The notes beneath the pieces were generated by a model, which was not told the DNA's origin, ran no database searches, and saw only the letters and a list, made by a program, of their open reading frames with translations. The position numbers and the translations under genes are program-made. Positions 32,961-41,742 of a DNA stretch of 64,000 nt are shown piece after piece. The stretch spans positions 41,797 through 105,796 of the forward strand of contig JBDLTI010000002.1 of NCBI GenBank assembly GCA_039805865.1, given 5' to 3'. How positions within the stretch are numbered: position 1 is the stretch's first letter; each line of letters begins with the position of its first letter. Origin of the DNA: Fluviibacter sp039805865. GTDB lineage: Bacteria; Pseudomonadota; Gammaproteobacteria; Burkholderiales; Rhodocyclaceae.

Positions 32961-35900
32961 TCAGAATGATTCGCAATTTTGAGTATATTCACGCTTAATT
33001 CGAACCATATCCTTTTGGCCGTACTGCAAGAACAAAATAGGCGTTAGAAAACTATCAAGCAAAGTAGAACTGAAAAGACCAAAGAATATAACTACGGCTA
33101 CAGGATGAAGGATTTCTGTGCCAGGTTGATTGGCTTCAAAGAGCAGTGGCATAAGAGCAAATGCAGTGACCAACGCAGTCATTAAGACAGGAGAAAGACG
33201 CTCCAAAGATCCTTGGATGATGGTTTCTACTGACAAAGGCTTTTGTTCAGTCAAGATTAGGTTTAGGTAGTGGCTAATTTTGAGAATACCGTTGCGTATC
33301 GATACCCCTGCAAGCGCAACAAAGCCAACCATCGACGCTATGGACAGCGGTTGCCCAAAGAGCCAGAGAGCAAACACACCGCCAATCATAGCCAGTGGAA
33401 TGTTAACCATGATGATGGCTGATAGTCGCACGGATCGGTATTTCGAATAAAGGAGAGAGAAGATTACGGCAAGGGCGCAGGCAGATAGAAGTCCGATAAG
33501 TTTGCTTGCTTCCTCCTGTGCAGTGAATTGACCACCAATAGTAATAAAGTAGCCTTCAGGCAATGGTTTTGAATCAATAACCTTCCTCATTTCTGAGACA
33601 ACATCAGAAAGTGCGTTGCCCGATGCGTTTGCAGAAATGAGAATCCGTCTTTTGCCTCCGTCACGACTAATCTGATTCGGCCCATCAGATTCCTCAATCG
33701 TGGCAATTTGGTTAAGAGAAACATAGCCCTTTGGTGTGTCAACAACCAGATTTCCCAGCTTGTCGACTGAACGATCACCCTCCGGTAGTTTGACGATCAA
33801 ATTGAATCGTTTCGAACCTTCGATGACCTGAGTAATTCGCTCGCCTTCAATCAACCCTTGGAGCATCGAATTCACTCCGGAAGCGGACAGACCGTATTGA
33901 GAGGCCCGATCATAGTCAATCACGACACGGATTTGTGGTGCAAGGACCTGTTTTTCGACTTCCAGGTCAGCAATGCCGGGGATGTTGCTAAGTTTAGACT
34001 TTAGAAGTTCTGCCTGGGCTCGCAGCGTCTCTAGATTGTCACCAAATATAAGCATGGCTATCTGAGTTCTAGAACCGCTGAGCATGTGGTCGATGCGATG
34101 CGAGATAGGTTGCCCAATAGAAATAGCAACAGGTAGTACTGAAAGCTTGGCTCGAATCTCCTGAAGTATGTCGGATGCTGATCGATCCCATTCCTTGGAT
34201 GGCGTGAGGCCAATGTCCAGCTCACTGGTATGAACGCCTTCGGCGTGCTCATCAAGTTCGGCCCGACCTGTTCTGCGGCCTACATATTTAACCTCCGGGA
34301 TGTCCATGATCAACGCTTCACCTTGAGATGCTATTAACGCTGATTCAGTGAGTGTAGTGCCAGGATTGAGCCGAAGGCTGACCAGATAAGTGCCCTCGTT
34401 AAATGGAGGTAAAAATGACTTCGCCATGAAGGGGAGGCTCAAAATGGCGAGAACAACGGCAATTAATGAATAGCGAACGATGGCCTTCGGACTTTCGATG
34501 ATGCGGGTCAGTAAGCGCTGGTAGTTATGCTTGAGATATCTAACTACGGCCGAATCCTGGTGATCTGCACCGGTCATTTTGGGAAGCAGGTAGTAAGAAA
34601 GTACAGGAGTGACCGTGACTGAAACGAGCAATGAGCCCAAAGTCGAGATGATGAAGGCGATTGCAAGCGGCTGGAAGAAGCGGCCTTCAATCCCAGGTAA
34701 GGCAAACAGAGGGACAAAGACGATGATGGTGATCATTGTCGCGTAAACAATTCCCGTCCGGACTTCTAGAGAAGCTGCGCGAACAGTTTCCAGAATCGAG
34801 GGGCTGCGGTGGTTCAAGTCGGAGGATCTTTGGGTTAGACGTCTGATAATGTTTTCTACATCAACAACTGCGTCATCAACGAGCCCACCAATTGCAATCG
34901 CTAGGCCTCCAAGGGTCATCGTGTTGATCGTTTGTCCAAACGCATTGAAGACAATGCCCGTCAATACAATAGATAAAGGTATGGAGATTAGGGCAATCAA
35001 AGCCGGGCGCAGACTACCTAAGAATACGTACAGAATCACACCCACACAAATCGATGCGGCGATCAGTTTCACTTTTAAGGTGTCAATCGAAGACTCGATG
35101 AAGTTAGCCTGTCTGAAGGTGATTTGTGGCTTTCCCATTCCCGTTGGCAAAGACCCCCCTAGTTCATCAATGGCTTTCTCGACAGCTTGTGTGAGCATCA
35201 CTGTGTCGGCGGAGGGTTGCTTTTGAATACCTAGGATGACTGCAGGTTGTCCATTCAGTCCTGCATCGCCTCTACGTATGGCCGGTCCGAATTTAACCTG
35301 AGCGATTTGTTGCAACAAGATCGGCTGGCCTTGTCGGATGCCTACGGCGAGATTTTTCAGATCATCAAGTTTTGAGGTCCGCCCGATATTACGAATCAGA
35401 TACTCCCGTCCATTGACGTCTAGGAAACCCCCGGATGTATTCGACGAAAATCCTTTTAGTGAACTGTTCAGTTGCTCTGGAGTTATACCAAGTTCCGCCA
35501 TTCGTCTTGTATCTGGCAAGACCTGGAACTGGCGAACTTCTCCCCCAATTGGAATGACTTGAGCAATGCCAGGTATAGAGAGCAACCTCGGGCGCAGTGT
35601 CCAATCGGCGTATTCTCGGGCAACCATGGGTGATGCTCCGTTAGCACCGAGAGGTATCGCTATTTGAAGTATTTCGCCCATAATCGAGCTGACTGGTCCC
35701 ATCCGTGGTTGAACTCCCGGAGGAAGGCTGCTCTCAATGCCAGAGAGCTTTTCGCTGACCAGTTGTCGTGCTCGATATATGTCAACGCTCCAATCAAATG
35801 AAACATAAATTACCGAAAGCCCAGCTGTGGATGTTGATCTAACAGATTGAACACCAGTGAGTCCATTCATTGCAGATTCAATTGGAAAGGTAATCAACAT

Positions 35901-36086
35901 TTCCACTTCTTCAGAAGCCATGCCACCAGCTTCTGTCATGATGTTAACCGTTGGTTTGTTTAGGTCAGGAAATACATCTATTGGGGCTCGTGAGATATTG
36001 AAGGCACCGTAGATGCTGATTGCTAAGCCAATGACAATTACCAGAAGTCTGTTTGATAGACTTAATTCGAGTATCTTTTTGAACAT
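32961..36086 (-). CDS. heavy-metal RND efflux permease (CusA/CzcA family)
   Basis: A 1,041-residue inner-membrane pump with twelve membrane segments and two large periplasmic loops. It starts MFKKILELSLSNRLLVIVIGLAI. In the fourth membrane segment the motif is AIGGLVDDAVVDVENIIRRL (about 403-422), the VDDAVVDVEN form seen in the HME3 branch; CusA has a different VDAAIVMIEN form. The substrate is therefore not clear, and a divalent cation or monovalent copper are both possible. It is the last gene of the operon czcI-like, TolC-like, small membrane protein, adaptor, pump. The stop lies near an AT-rich gap. Confidence 0.92.
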   Translation of the reverse strand: MFKKILELSLSNRLLVIVIGLAISIYGAFNISRAPIDVFPDLNKPTVNIMTEAGGMASEEVEMLITFPIESAMNGLTGVQSVRSTSTAGLSVIYVSFDWSVDIYRARQLVSEKLSGIESSLPPGVQPRMGPVSSIMGEILQIAIPLGANGASPMVAREYADWTLRPRLLSIPGIAQVIPIGGEVRQFQVLPDTRRMAELGITPEQLNSSLKGFSSNTSGGFLDVNGREYLIRNIGRTSKLDDLKNLAVGIRQGQPILLQQIAQVKFGPAIRRGDAGLNGQPAVILGIQKQPSADTVMLTQAVEKAIDELGGSLPTGMGKPQITFRQANFIESSIDTLKVKLIAASICVGVILYVFLGSLRPALIALISIPLSIVLTGIVFNAFGQTINTMTLGGLAIAIGGLVDDAVVDVENIIRRLTQRSSDLNHRSPSILETVRAASLEVRTGIVYATMITIIVFVPLFALPGIEGRFFQPLAIAFIISTLGSLLVSVTVTPVLSYYLLPKMTGADHQDSAVVRYLKHNYQRLLTRIIESPKAIVRYSLIAVVLAILSLPFMAKSFLPPFNEGTYLVSLRLNPGTTLTESALIASQGEALIMDIPEVKYVGRRTGRAELDEHAEGVHTSELDIGLTPSKEWDRSASDILQEIRAKLSVLPVAISIGQPISHRIDHMLSGSRTQIAMLIFGDNLETLRAQAELLKSKLSNIPGIADLEVEKQVLAPQIRVVIDYDRASQYGLSASGVNSMLQGLIEGERITQVIEGSKRFNLIVKLPEGDRSVDKLGNLVVDTPKGYVSLNQIATIEESDGPNQISRDGGKRRILISANASGNALSDVVSEMRKVIDSKPLPEGYFITIGGQFTAQEEASKLIGLLSACALAVIFSLLYSKYRSVRLSAIIMVNIPLAMIGGVFALWLFGQPLSIASMVGFVALAGVSIRNGILKISHYLNLILTEQKPLSVETIIQGSLERLSPVLMTALVTAFALMPLLFEANQPGTEILHPVAVVIFFGLFSSTLLDSFLTPILFLQYGQKDMVRIKREYTQNCESF

Positions 36087-36093
36087 ATACGCC

Positions 36094-37125
36094 TCAACGG
36101 ATCTGGTTAACCAAAGAGGCTGATTGGCTGACTACGATGTCGCCATTTTCTAAGCCGTTAACAACTACAGATGTGCCATCCAGAGGTAAAATTGTTACGG
36201 TACGTGCCAAATACTTGATTGGGCTTTCCTTTACCCAGATGATTGACTGATTAGCACTATCCTTAACCAGCGCACTGGCTGGTACCTGATAACCTTGCTG
36301 GGTTTGCTTCGTTTGCACAAATATGCGAACTGCTTGACCAATTGCAAGAGGCAACGCGCCGCCCTCGGATGCGACAAAGGTAATAGGTAATGCCTGTTCT
36401 CTCAGATTTCGTGCTGTTCCGAGAAGTTTTAGTGGAATCTGGCGATCCCCTTCAGTTATATTGGCCGACTGGATGTTGTCTAAGAGGAACGTGTCGTATG
36501 CAATGGCTTCGACCATAAAACGATCGGCATTTGTAATTTCGAAGATAGTCTGACGTGCATCGACCACTTGTCCAGAAACGATCCCAGTTGTGGAGATGAT
36601 GCCATCTACAGAAGCTCGGAGTTCTTCGTTAGCGACAGCCGCTTGTGCTTCCTCAAGCGTTTTCCTCGGCACAGTGTCTGAGAGTGCCTGAAGACGTTTA
36701 AGTCTACTTTCCGCTAAAGATCTCATGCCTTTCGGACCAACATCAGGGGTGATGTATGCGAGAAGTTGACCCTTATGTACAGATTCGCCTGGAGTCGGGA
36801 AACCATTGGGTGGTGGGGTAATACGCCCAGCAATCATGGATTGAACCTTCCCGCCATAATTCGGATCGGGAATAATTTTGCCTGCCAATTCGACGGTTTT
36901 TGGGTAGTCGCCATAAACCGAGCGCGTTGTCCGGATATTCAGCTGTCGTTGCGTTTGCTTTGGAATGATGACGGAGCCATCACTTAACCGATAGGGTCGG
37001 ACCACACTAGTGGTTTGTTCGTTAGTTGCGTTGTTTTCGGCATGGTTCCCACCTGCCAATCCCATGGAGGTGGCCGTCAAAAGTATGGTGACAGTCAAGA
37101 TCTTCGTATATGTACTTTTCATCAC
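36094..37125 (-). CDS. RND periplasmic adaptor (membrane fusion protein)
   Basis: A 343-residue periplasmic adaptor with a signal peptide (~1-25). The lipoyl/barrel parts are visible: VELAGKIIPDPNYGGKVQSMIAGRI, GESVHKGQLLAYITPDVGPKGM, and the second half DGIISTTGIVSGQVVDARQTIFEI. The alpha-hairpin is short (SRLKRLQALSDTVPRKTLEEAQAAVANEE). It links the RND pump and the TolC-like channel. It lacks the C-terminal Cys/His domains of CusB. Its stop is 7 nt before the pump start. Confidence 0.9.
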   Translation of the reverse strand: MMKSTYTKILTVTILLTATSMGLAGGNHAENNATNEQTTSVVRPYRLSDGSVIIPKQTQRQLNIRTTRSVYGDYPKTVELAGKIIPDPNYGGKVQSMIAGRITPPPNGFPTPGESVHKGQLLAYITPDVGPKGMRSLAESRLKRLQALSDTVPRKTLEEAQAAVANEELRASVDGIISTTGIVSGQVVDARQTIFEITNADRFMVEAIAYDTFLLDNIQSANITEGDRQIPLKLLGTARNLREQALPITFVASEGGALPLAIGQAVRIFVQTKQTQQGYQVPASALVKDSANQSIIWVKESPIKYLARTVTILPLDGTSVVVNGLENGDIVVSQSASLVNQIR

Positions 37126-37682
37126 TTAGATCCTTTCAGTAATTTACGAAATTTCTGAAGCGATGGGCCAAAAAGTCCGCGTTTCCAGAACATCCACAAT
37201 CCAATTATGATCACAATCAGAATCGCTACTCGGGTGATAGTTTGGCCTATGCTCAAGTGAGGAGAGGTATCCGCAGCGTTTAGTGTGCCTGATATGGATT
37301 CATCGCCAAGCTTAGACGAAACTTGCAAAGTTAGATTAATGGGTTGGGGTTGATCAAATAGATCACCTAGTGTTGCGCGATAGACGCCAGGCATTGATTC
37401 GCTTACTAAAAGTTCATTTCCACCCGTGTTTGCTTTGACAGTAGCATTTAGGACGGGTGTATTGCTGACGCGCTCGTCAACAAAAATGTAAAGATCATTT
37501 CCGACGCGCTGACCCACCGCCTCGTATGAATCTGATACAGCCATGAAGTTGATTTTTGGGCCGATCGAAACGATAGGCTGTTTGTCCTCAGGGGTATCCG
37601 TGTGGGCATAACTGATCGAGATTACGAAGAGACCAAGAATGAGAAGCGGGAGAGTAAAAATCACCATGTATCGTGTTTTCAT
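37122..37682 (-). CDS. membrane-anchored hypothetical protein of the RND operon
   Basis: A 186-residue protein with an N-terminal signal or anchor (YMVIFTLPLLILGLFVISISYA), a periplasmic beta-rich domain of ~115 residues resembling FixH- or Ig-like folds (YIFVDERVSNTPVLNATVKA; GVYRATLGDL), and a C-terminal membrane segment (ITRVAILIVIIIGLWMFW) followed by a basic tail. It sits between the TolC-like and adaptor genes with overlaps, and homologous genes occur in some metal RND operons. The role is unknown. ATG at 37,682 has AAAGG upstream. Confidence 0.7.
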   Translation of the reverse strand: MKTRYMVIFTLPLLILGLFVISISYAHTDTPEDKQPIVSIGPKINFMAVSDSYEAVGQRVGNDLYIFVDERVSNTPVLNATVKANTGGNELLVSESMPGVYRATLGDLFDQPQPINLTLQVSSKLGDESISGTLNAADTSPHLSIGQTITRVAILIVIIIGLWMFWKRGLFGPSLQKFRKLLKGSK

Positions 37683-37692
37683 AATCGAACCT

Positions 37693-39015
37693 TTATTCTG
37701 GAATGAGTCCAAGTGCCTGTCTCAATGAAGAGATTGCAGCTAAATAGGCCACTTCGGCTTGCGCTGCCTGCTTTGAAGCGTCTGTAGCTTCTTGTTCAAT
37801 TCTTAGGCGTGTGGGGAGGTCTGTTTCACCGAACTTGAAAGACTTTTCAAAAAATCTACGAGTCTCATTAGCAAGTTTGGCTCTTCGTATGGCGGCGTCA
37901 CGGCGTATGCCAGCTGTCTCAACCCGAGCTTTTGCACCATCCAACTCCGAGAGTAACCTATTCTTTTCAAAAATCAGACGCTCTTCCGCTTCGATCTGAT
38001 TGGCCTTATTGGAGAGCGTTTGGGCCTGGGTGCGCGCATCAGATCCAAATGGAATTTTTATGCCCAGCATGACGGTTTGTTGAATAGGTACGCCAACTTC
38101 AGGACGACCGCTGGTGCCGTAAATTTGCAGTTCCGGATTTTGACGGGTCTGTGCGCGGGCTAATTCAGTTGCTGTCCTTGCAACATCAACTTGAGCGATC
38201 AGATCTTGAATGACTGGATGCGTCGTATCTAAGTCCGCAAACGAGCTTGGTAGCTTCGGTAGCCGCTCGGATAGTCTTGATAAAGTGCCAGAATTCTCAA
38301 CAGACTGACTATTTAAAAAACTATCAATGTCTGTAGGCTTTCCAGTCAGAACCTTGAGATTCTGTACAACTAGGATCAGATTAGCTTTCGCTTCCGCCTT
38401 GCTGCCTTCAGCATTGGCAAGGGCACTCTCTGACTGATAAAGATCTGCTCTGGATAGATCTCCAACTTTGTGGCGAGCCTGAACGTCCTTAAACAAACTC
38501 TTGGCATTGTTGAGACGACTCACTGCCAGGTTATATTCAAGCTTGGCCAGTTCGAATTCCCAGAAAAGGCCCCGAAGTTGCGCAGAGACTTTCAACTGGA
38601 CACTGGCCTGCTGCTTTACTAATCGTGCAGTTTCTGCGTCAGCAAAAGCGATTGAACCAGATCGCTCACCCCACAGCCAGATTGGAACTGATAATCCAGC
38701 GATAAATTCACCGGCACCACCCGCGGCAAGCCCGCCGCTTTGGGCTTTCTCACCCTTGCCACCAAGCTCTAATGTGGGGGGGCGTGCGACTAGGCTTTGG
38801 CTCACTTTCTGACGTGCCTGAAGTGATTCAAGGCGCGTTGTGTACGCTTTGGCCTCGGGTTGCCTAGACCATGTGTCTTCGAAAAGATTTTTAAGCGTGT
38901 ATGCGTCAGAAGTTTTTGTTGGCTCCAAACCATATGCTGGATAGACCAACAGCGTTACGCTTACGACGAATAAGAAGCGACTGCATAATCGCTTTCTGAT
39001 GGAGAACGTATTCAT
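37693..39015 (-). CDS. TolC-family outer-membrane efflux protein
   Basis: A 440-residue outer-membrane channel (OEP/CusC-CzcC type) with a signal peptide. Two repeats of alpha-hairpin pattern are seen (YTTRLESLQARQKVSQSL..., LNNAKSLFKDVQARHKVGDLSRADLYQSE and ARVETAGIRRDAAIRRAKLANETRRFFEKSFKFGETDLPTRLRIEQ). It forms the exit duct of the tripartite RND pump. I chose ATG at 39,015, with AGGAGGT upstream, over ATG 6 nt earlier; the longer frame has no ribosome-binding site. Confidence 0.88.
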   Translation of the reverse strand: MNTFSIRKRLCSRFLFVVSVTLLVYPAYGLEPTKTSDAYTLKNLFEDTWSRQPEAKAYTTRLESLQARQKVSQSLVARPPTLELGGKGEKAQSGGLAAGGAGEFIAGLSVPIWLWGERSGSIAFADAETARLVKQQASVQLKVSAQLRGLFWEFELAKLEYNLAVSRLNNAKSLFKDVQARHKVGDLSRADLYQSESALANAEGSKAEAKANLILVVQNLKVLTGKPTDIDSFLNSQSVENSGTLSRLSERLPKLPSSFADLDTTHPVIQDLIAQVDVARTATELARAQTRQNPELQIYGTSGRPEVGVPIQQTVMLGIKIPFGSDARTQAQTLSNKANQIEAEERLIFEKNRLLSELDGAKARVETAGIRRDAAIRRAKLANETRRFFEKSFKFGETDLPTRLRIEQEATDASKQAAQAEVAYLAAISSLRQALGLIPE

Positions 39016-39060
39016 CCCCATGCACCTCCTGAATAGCCCACATATGGGCATATATCGAAT

Positions 39061-39083
39061 GCTGATTACGTTTGATAATCAGC
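39061..39083. terminator. hairpin between czcI-like gene and TolC-like gene
   Basis: GCTGATTA-CGTTTGA-TAATCAGC is a perfect 8-bp inverted repeat in the 80-nt gap after the czcI-like stop. There is no T-run on the minus strand, so partial attenuation is more likely than full termination. Confidence 0.4.
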
Positions 39084-39095
39084 AATTTTGCTAAG

Positions 39096-39470
39096 TCAGG
39101 AGTTGTGCCACTTTGGACGATAGGGTGGATCCGAAAGAGCCGAGATTAAAAGGGATTCGTGAGAAGGCAAAGCGTCGTGTGGTGCTCTTTTCAATACCAA
39201 TGACTGATGGCCTTCTAAGATAATGATTAAGTGCGCGTGGCAGGCATCACAATGTGCCGTGTGTTTTTCAGTCTGTTGGTCTTTCTTGGCATGGGATGAG
39301 GTTTTCTCAAGCTTCTGACTATCCTCATGACTGTGCTGAAGATATTCAGCACTCACTGGTTGGTGAGTGAACTCTGTCGGCAATTCTTCATGTTTATAAC
39401 AGGCAGAAGTAGCCCATGCCAATTGAACAGGCACTATAAGGAGCAGAAGATATATGAGAAATTTTCTCAT
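39096..39470 (-). CDS. CzcI-like small secreted regulator of metal efflux
   Basis: A 124-residue protein with a signal peptide (RKFLIYLLLLIVPVQLAWA) and a His/Cys-containing mature part (CYKHEELP; HSHEDSQK; HCDACHAHLIII; PHDALPSH). Position before the outer-membrane gene and the start RKFLIYLLLLIVPVQLAWA match CzcI of Cupriavidus-type czc operons, which modulates induction. No activity can be shown from sequence. It is first in the operon, and its presumed promoter region ends at the IS element just upstream (39,489), so the insertion may have replaced or altered its promoter. Confidence 0.72.
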   Translation of the reverse strand: MRKFLIYLLLLIVPVQLAWATSACYKHEELPTEFTHQPVSAEYLQHSHEDSQKLEKTSSHAKKDQQTEKHTAHCDACHAHLIIILEGHQSLVLKRAPHDALPSHESLLISALSDPPYRPKWHNS

Positions 39471-39496
39471 TTGTTAAGTCTAGCATAGTCACATGA

Positions 39497-40824
39497 GGGC
39501 GTGTCAGATATTTTGTGTAAACGGGGTTTCAGTTGTTAACGGCGAGTCTATCGCCGAACTCAATGGTAAAACGAGTCAACGCCGCTTTTCAGTCGCGGAT
39601 CGGCATCGTCCATTTCTTGCTGATGTTGCGTAGGGCCAGATAGAACAATTTAAGCAAGGCTTCGTCGCTGGGGAATGATCCCCGGTTCTTGGTCAGCTTG
39701 CGTAGGCTCATGTTCACGGACTCGATGGCGTTAGTCGTATAGATCACCTTGCGGATCTCGGGTGGGTAATCAAAGAACGGGATGATCCGTTGCCAGTTCC
39801 TGCGCCAGGATTGGCCAATGGGCAGATACTCATCATCCCACTTCGCTTCGAACTCGCCGAGGCGCTGCTCAGCTTCATCCGCCGTGGCTGCGGTGTAAAT
39901 GCGCTTCAGGTCAGCCGCCACTTCGGGCCGCTTCTTCCAGGAAACATAGTTCAGGCTGTGCCGGACCATGTGCACAATGCACAGCTGCACCGTGGTCTTG
40001 GGGAAGACGGGTTCAATGGCCTCCGGGAATCCCTTTAGCCCATCGACGCAAGCGATCAGGATGTCCTGGACGCCCCGGTTACGCAGCTCCGTCACCACCT
40101 GTAGCCAGAACTTGGCGCCTTCATTGTTGGCAAGCCAAAGGCCAAGCACTTCCTTCTCCCCGGTCATGGCAACGCCAATGGCCAGATAGACGGCTTTGAC
40201 CCGTACGGCTCCCTCCCGGACTTTGACGTGAATGCAGTCCAGATAGACGATGGGGTAGATCGGATCGAGTGGCCTGGCTTGCCAGGCTTTGACTTCGTCG
40301 TTGACGGCGTCCGTCACTGATGAGATCAGGGTCGGAGACACCTCCGTCCCATACATCTCTTCCAGATGGGCCTGGATCTCCCGAACCGTCATGCCTCGGG
40401 CGTAGAGCGAGAGGATCTTGTCGTCGAATCCTGTCCAGCGGGTCTGGTGCTTCGGGATAAGCTGCGGCTCGAAGCTGCCGTGTCGGTCCCGGGGGATATC
40501 AATAGGCAACTCACCAAATTCGCCCTTGAGCGTCTTCTTGCTCTTGCCGTTACGGGTGTTGCCACTGGTATTAACGACGGGTTGATTCTTGTCGTGGCCA
40601 AGGTGGTTGGACATCTCAGCGTCCAGTGCCCTCTCGACGAGTAGCTTGGTCAGCTGCTTTAAAAGACCGTTCTCGCCAATTAAATCTTCGGGTTTCTGGT
40701 AGTTCGCCAGTAAGGATGTCAGTAATGCTTCAGGTACATCGTGTTTCTTGCTGCTCATGGTGCCTCCGGTCTATATGGCAGTTTCCCGCCAATTGACCGT
40801 TTACACAAAATTTAGGACACCCTC
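39497..40824. mobile_element. complete IS256-family insertion sequence (1,328 bp)
   Basis: The ends are 27-bp imperfect inverted repeats that agree at about 22 positions; both contain ATTTTGTGTAAACG. They are flanked by an exact 8-bp target duplication, TCACATGA (39,489-39,496 and 40,825-40,832). Only one gene, the transposase, is inside. The IS256 family makes 8-9 bp duplications, and the length of ~1.3 kb fits. The intact duplication shows simple insertion here without later rearrangement. Confidence 0.93.
39589..40758 (-). CDS. IS256-family (mutator) transposase
   Basis: A 389-residue DDE transposase. Family stretches: NGLLKQLTKLLVERALDAEMSNHLGH near the start, YLDCIHVKVREGAVRVKAVYLAIGV with the first Asp, CVDGLKGFPEAIEPVFPKTTVQLCIVHMVRHS with the second Asp, and TNAIESVNMSLRKLTKNRG near the end. 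The length fits the family (~390-410). The frame is uninterrupted and the terminal repeats are preserved, so the element looks functional. It occupies the minus strand, in the same direction as the czcI-like operon, so read-out transcription is possible. Confidence 0.95.
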   Translation of the reverse strand: MSSKKHDVPEALLTSLLANYQKPEDLIGENGLLKQLTKLLVERALDAEMSNHLGHDKNQPVVNTSGNTRNGKSKKTLKGEFGELPIDIPRDRHGSFEPQLIPKHQTRWTGFDDKILSLYARGMTVREIQAHLEEMYGTEVSPTLISSVTDAVNDEVKAWQARPLDPIYPIVYLDCIHVKVREGAVRVKAVYLAIGVAMTGEKEVLGLWLANNEGAKFWLQVVTELRNRGVQDILIACVDGLKGFPEAIEPVFPKTTVQLCIVHMVRHSLNYVSWKKRPEVAADLKRIYTAATADEAEQRLGEFEAKWDDEYLPIGQSWRRNWQRIIPFFDYPPEIRKVIYTTNAIESVNMSLRKLTKNRGSFPSDEALLKLFYLALRNISKKWTMPIRD

Positions 40825-40979
40825 TCACATGATTGCATTGTGTCGTTGTAGTTCTTGTCATTAACTTTTCTTCACCTTTACAAAGTCCTATCTATTAGCT
40901 CCAGTAATGAAGCCCAATTTCATCTAGCATTTCGTGCCGGAGCACGAAATGCTTGGTGCGCATATTTTTTGGCGACTCT

Positions 40980-41564
40980 TTATGCCTGGAACAATGATGA
41001 ACCAAACCCCATGAGTATTGCTATGCCCAAAGCAGCGAAGACCGCAGCAGCGTCACCGTGAACAAGGCGCATCGGAATTTTCTTAGCCAGTTTGTCACCG
41101 ACAAAAACCGCGGGCACGTCAGCGATCAGCATACCCAGCGTAGTGCCTATGACCACCATGATTGGGTCAAGGTAGTGTGCTGCCATGGCCACAGTAGCGA
41201 TCTTAGTTTTATCGCCCATCTCAGCCAGGAAGAAGGTGATAGCTGTTGCACCAAACACGCCAAAACGCTTGGCAACCCATCGTTTCGTCTTCTTCAATTT
41301 CGTCGGGGATCAGTGTCCAGATTGCCATCCCAATGAACGAAGCACCGAGCACCCAACGCAGGATACTGGGATCCACATTGGTCGTAATCCAGGCGCCTAA
41401 AGCACCGGCCAGACCATGATTGATCAATGTTGCCACGAGAATGCCGAGAATAATAGGAACAGGCTTTTTGAACCGAGCAGCTAAGAGGAAAGCCAGTAGC
41501 TGGGTCTTATCGCCAATGTTTGCTAGCGCAACAACGCCAGTTGAGAGAGAAGGAGTGCTTCCAT
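40980..41564 (-). pseudogene. TMEM165/GDT1-family manganese exporter, broken by two frameshifts
   Basis: The family signature EMGDKT is present in both repeats (ANIGDKTQLLAFLLAARF and AEMGDKTKIATVAMAAHYLDP), but the two halves are in different frames; the join is at about 41,270-41,290 after PDEIEEDE. A second shift lies just after the start: the ATG at 41,564 opens MEALLLS and the frame changes in a CT dinucleotide run (41,543-41,550) before TGVVALANIGDKTQ. The intact protein would have about 190 residues and six membrane segments. Relatives export Mn2+ and are often controlled by the riboswitch that is also found here, upstream. Confidence 0.82.
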
Positions 41565-41579
41565 AATGTTTCCTTGGCT

Positions 41580-41735
41580 GGGTGAAGACAAAAGACCACA
41601 TTGCCTCCCCAGCCATTACGGAAGCAAAGTGATCTAAGGTCTTGCCAAGTTACTAACCGCTTACGCCATGGCTTTTTTTGCCAAATATGATGACGCAAGC
41701 ATCTTCCGAAGAAGACAGGCTACTCCCTAAAGAGC
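41580..41735 (-). promoter_or_regulatory. manganese-sensing yybP-ykoY riboswitch
   Basis: Read on the minus strand, the leader before the TMEM165 gene contains the conserved elements in order: GGGAGTAGC (41,719-41,727), CGTCATCATA, a GC-paired arm, GGCAAGACCTTAG, ACTTTGC, and GGGGAGGC (41,602-41,609), then GGTCTTTTG. These are the yybP-ykoY aptamer's conserved strands. The family binds Mn2+ and turns on export genes. The gene it controls is frameshifted, so the switch may now be a relic. Confidence 0.82.
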
Positions 41736-41742
41736 GCTAAAA

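Noticed and set aside
41221..41616. 131-codon frame as an intact TMEM165 protein starting MAGEAMW
   Set aside because: The first 20 residues are translated from the riboswitch, and the second half of the protein is in another frame.
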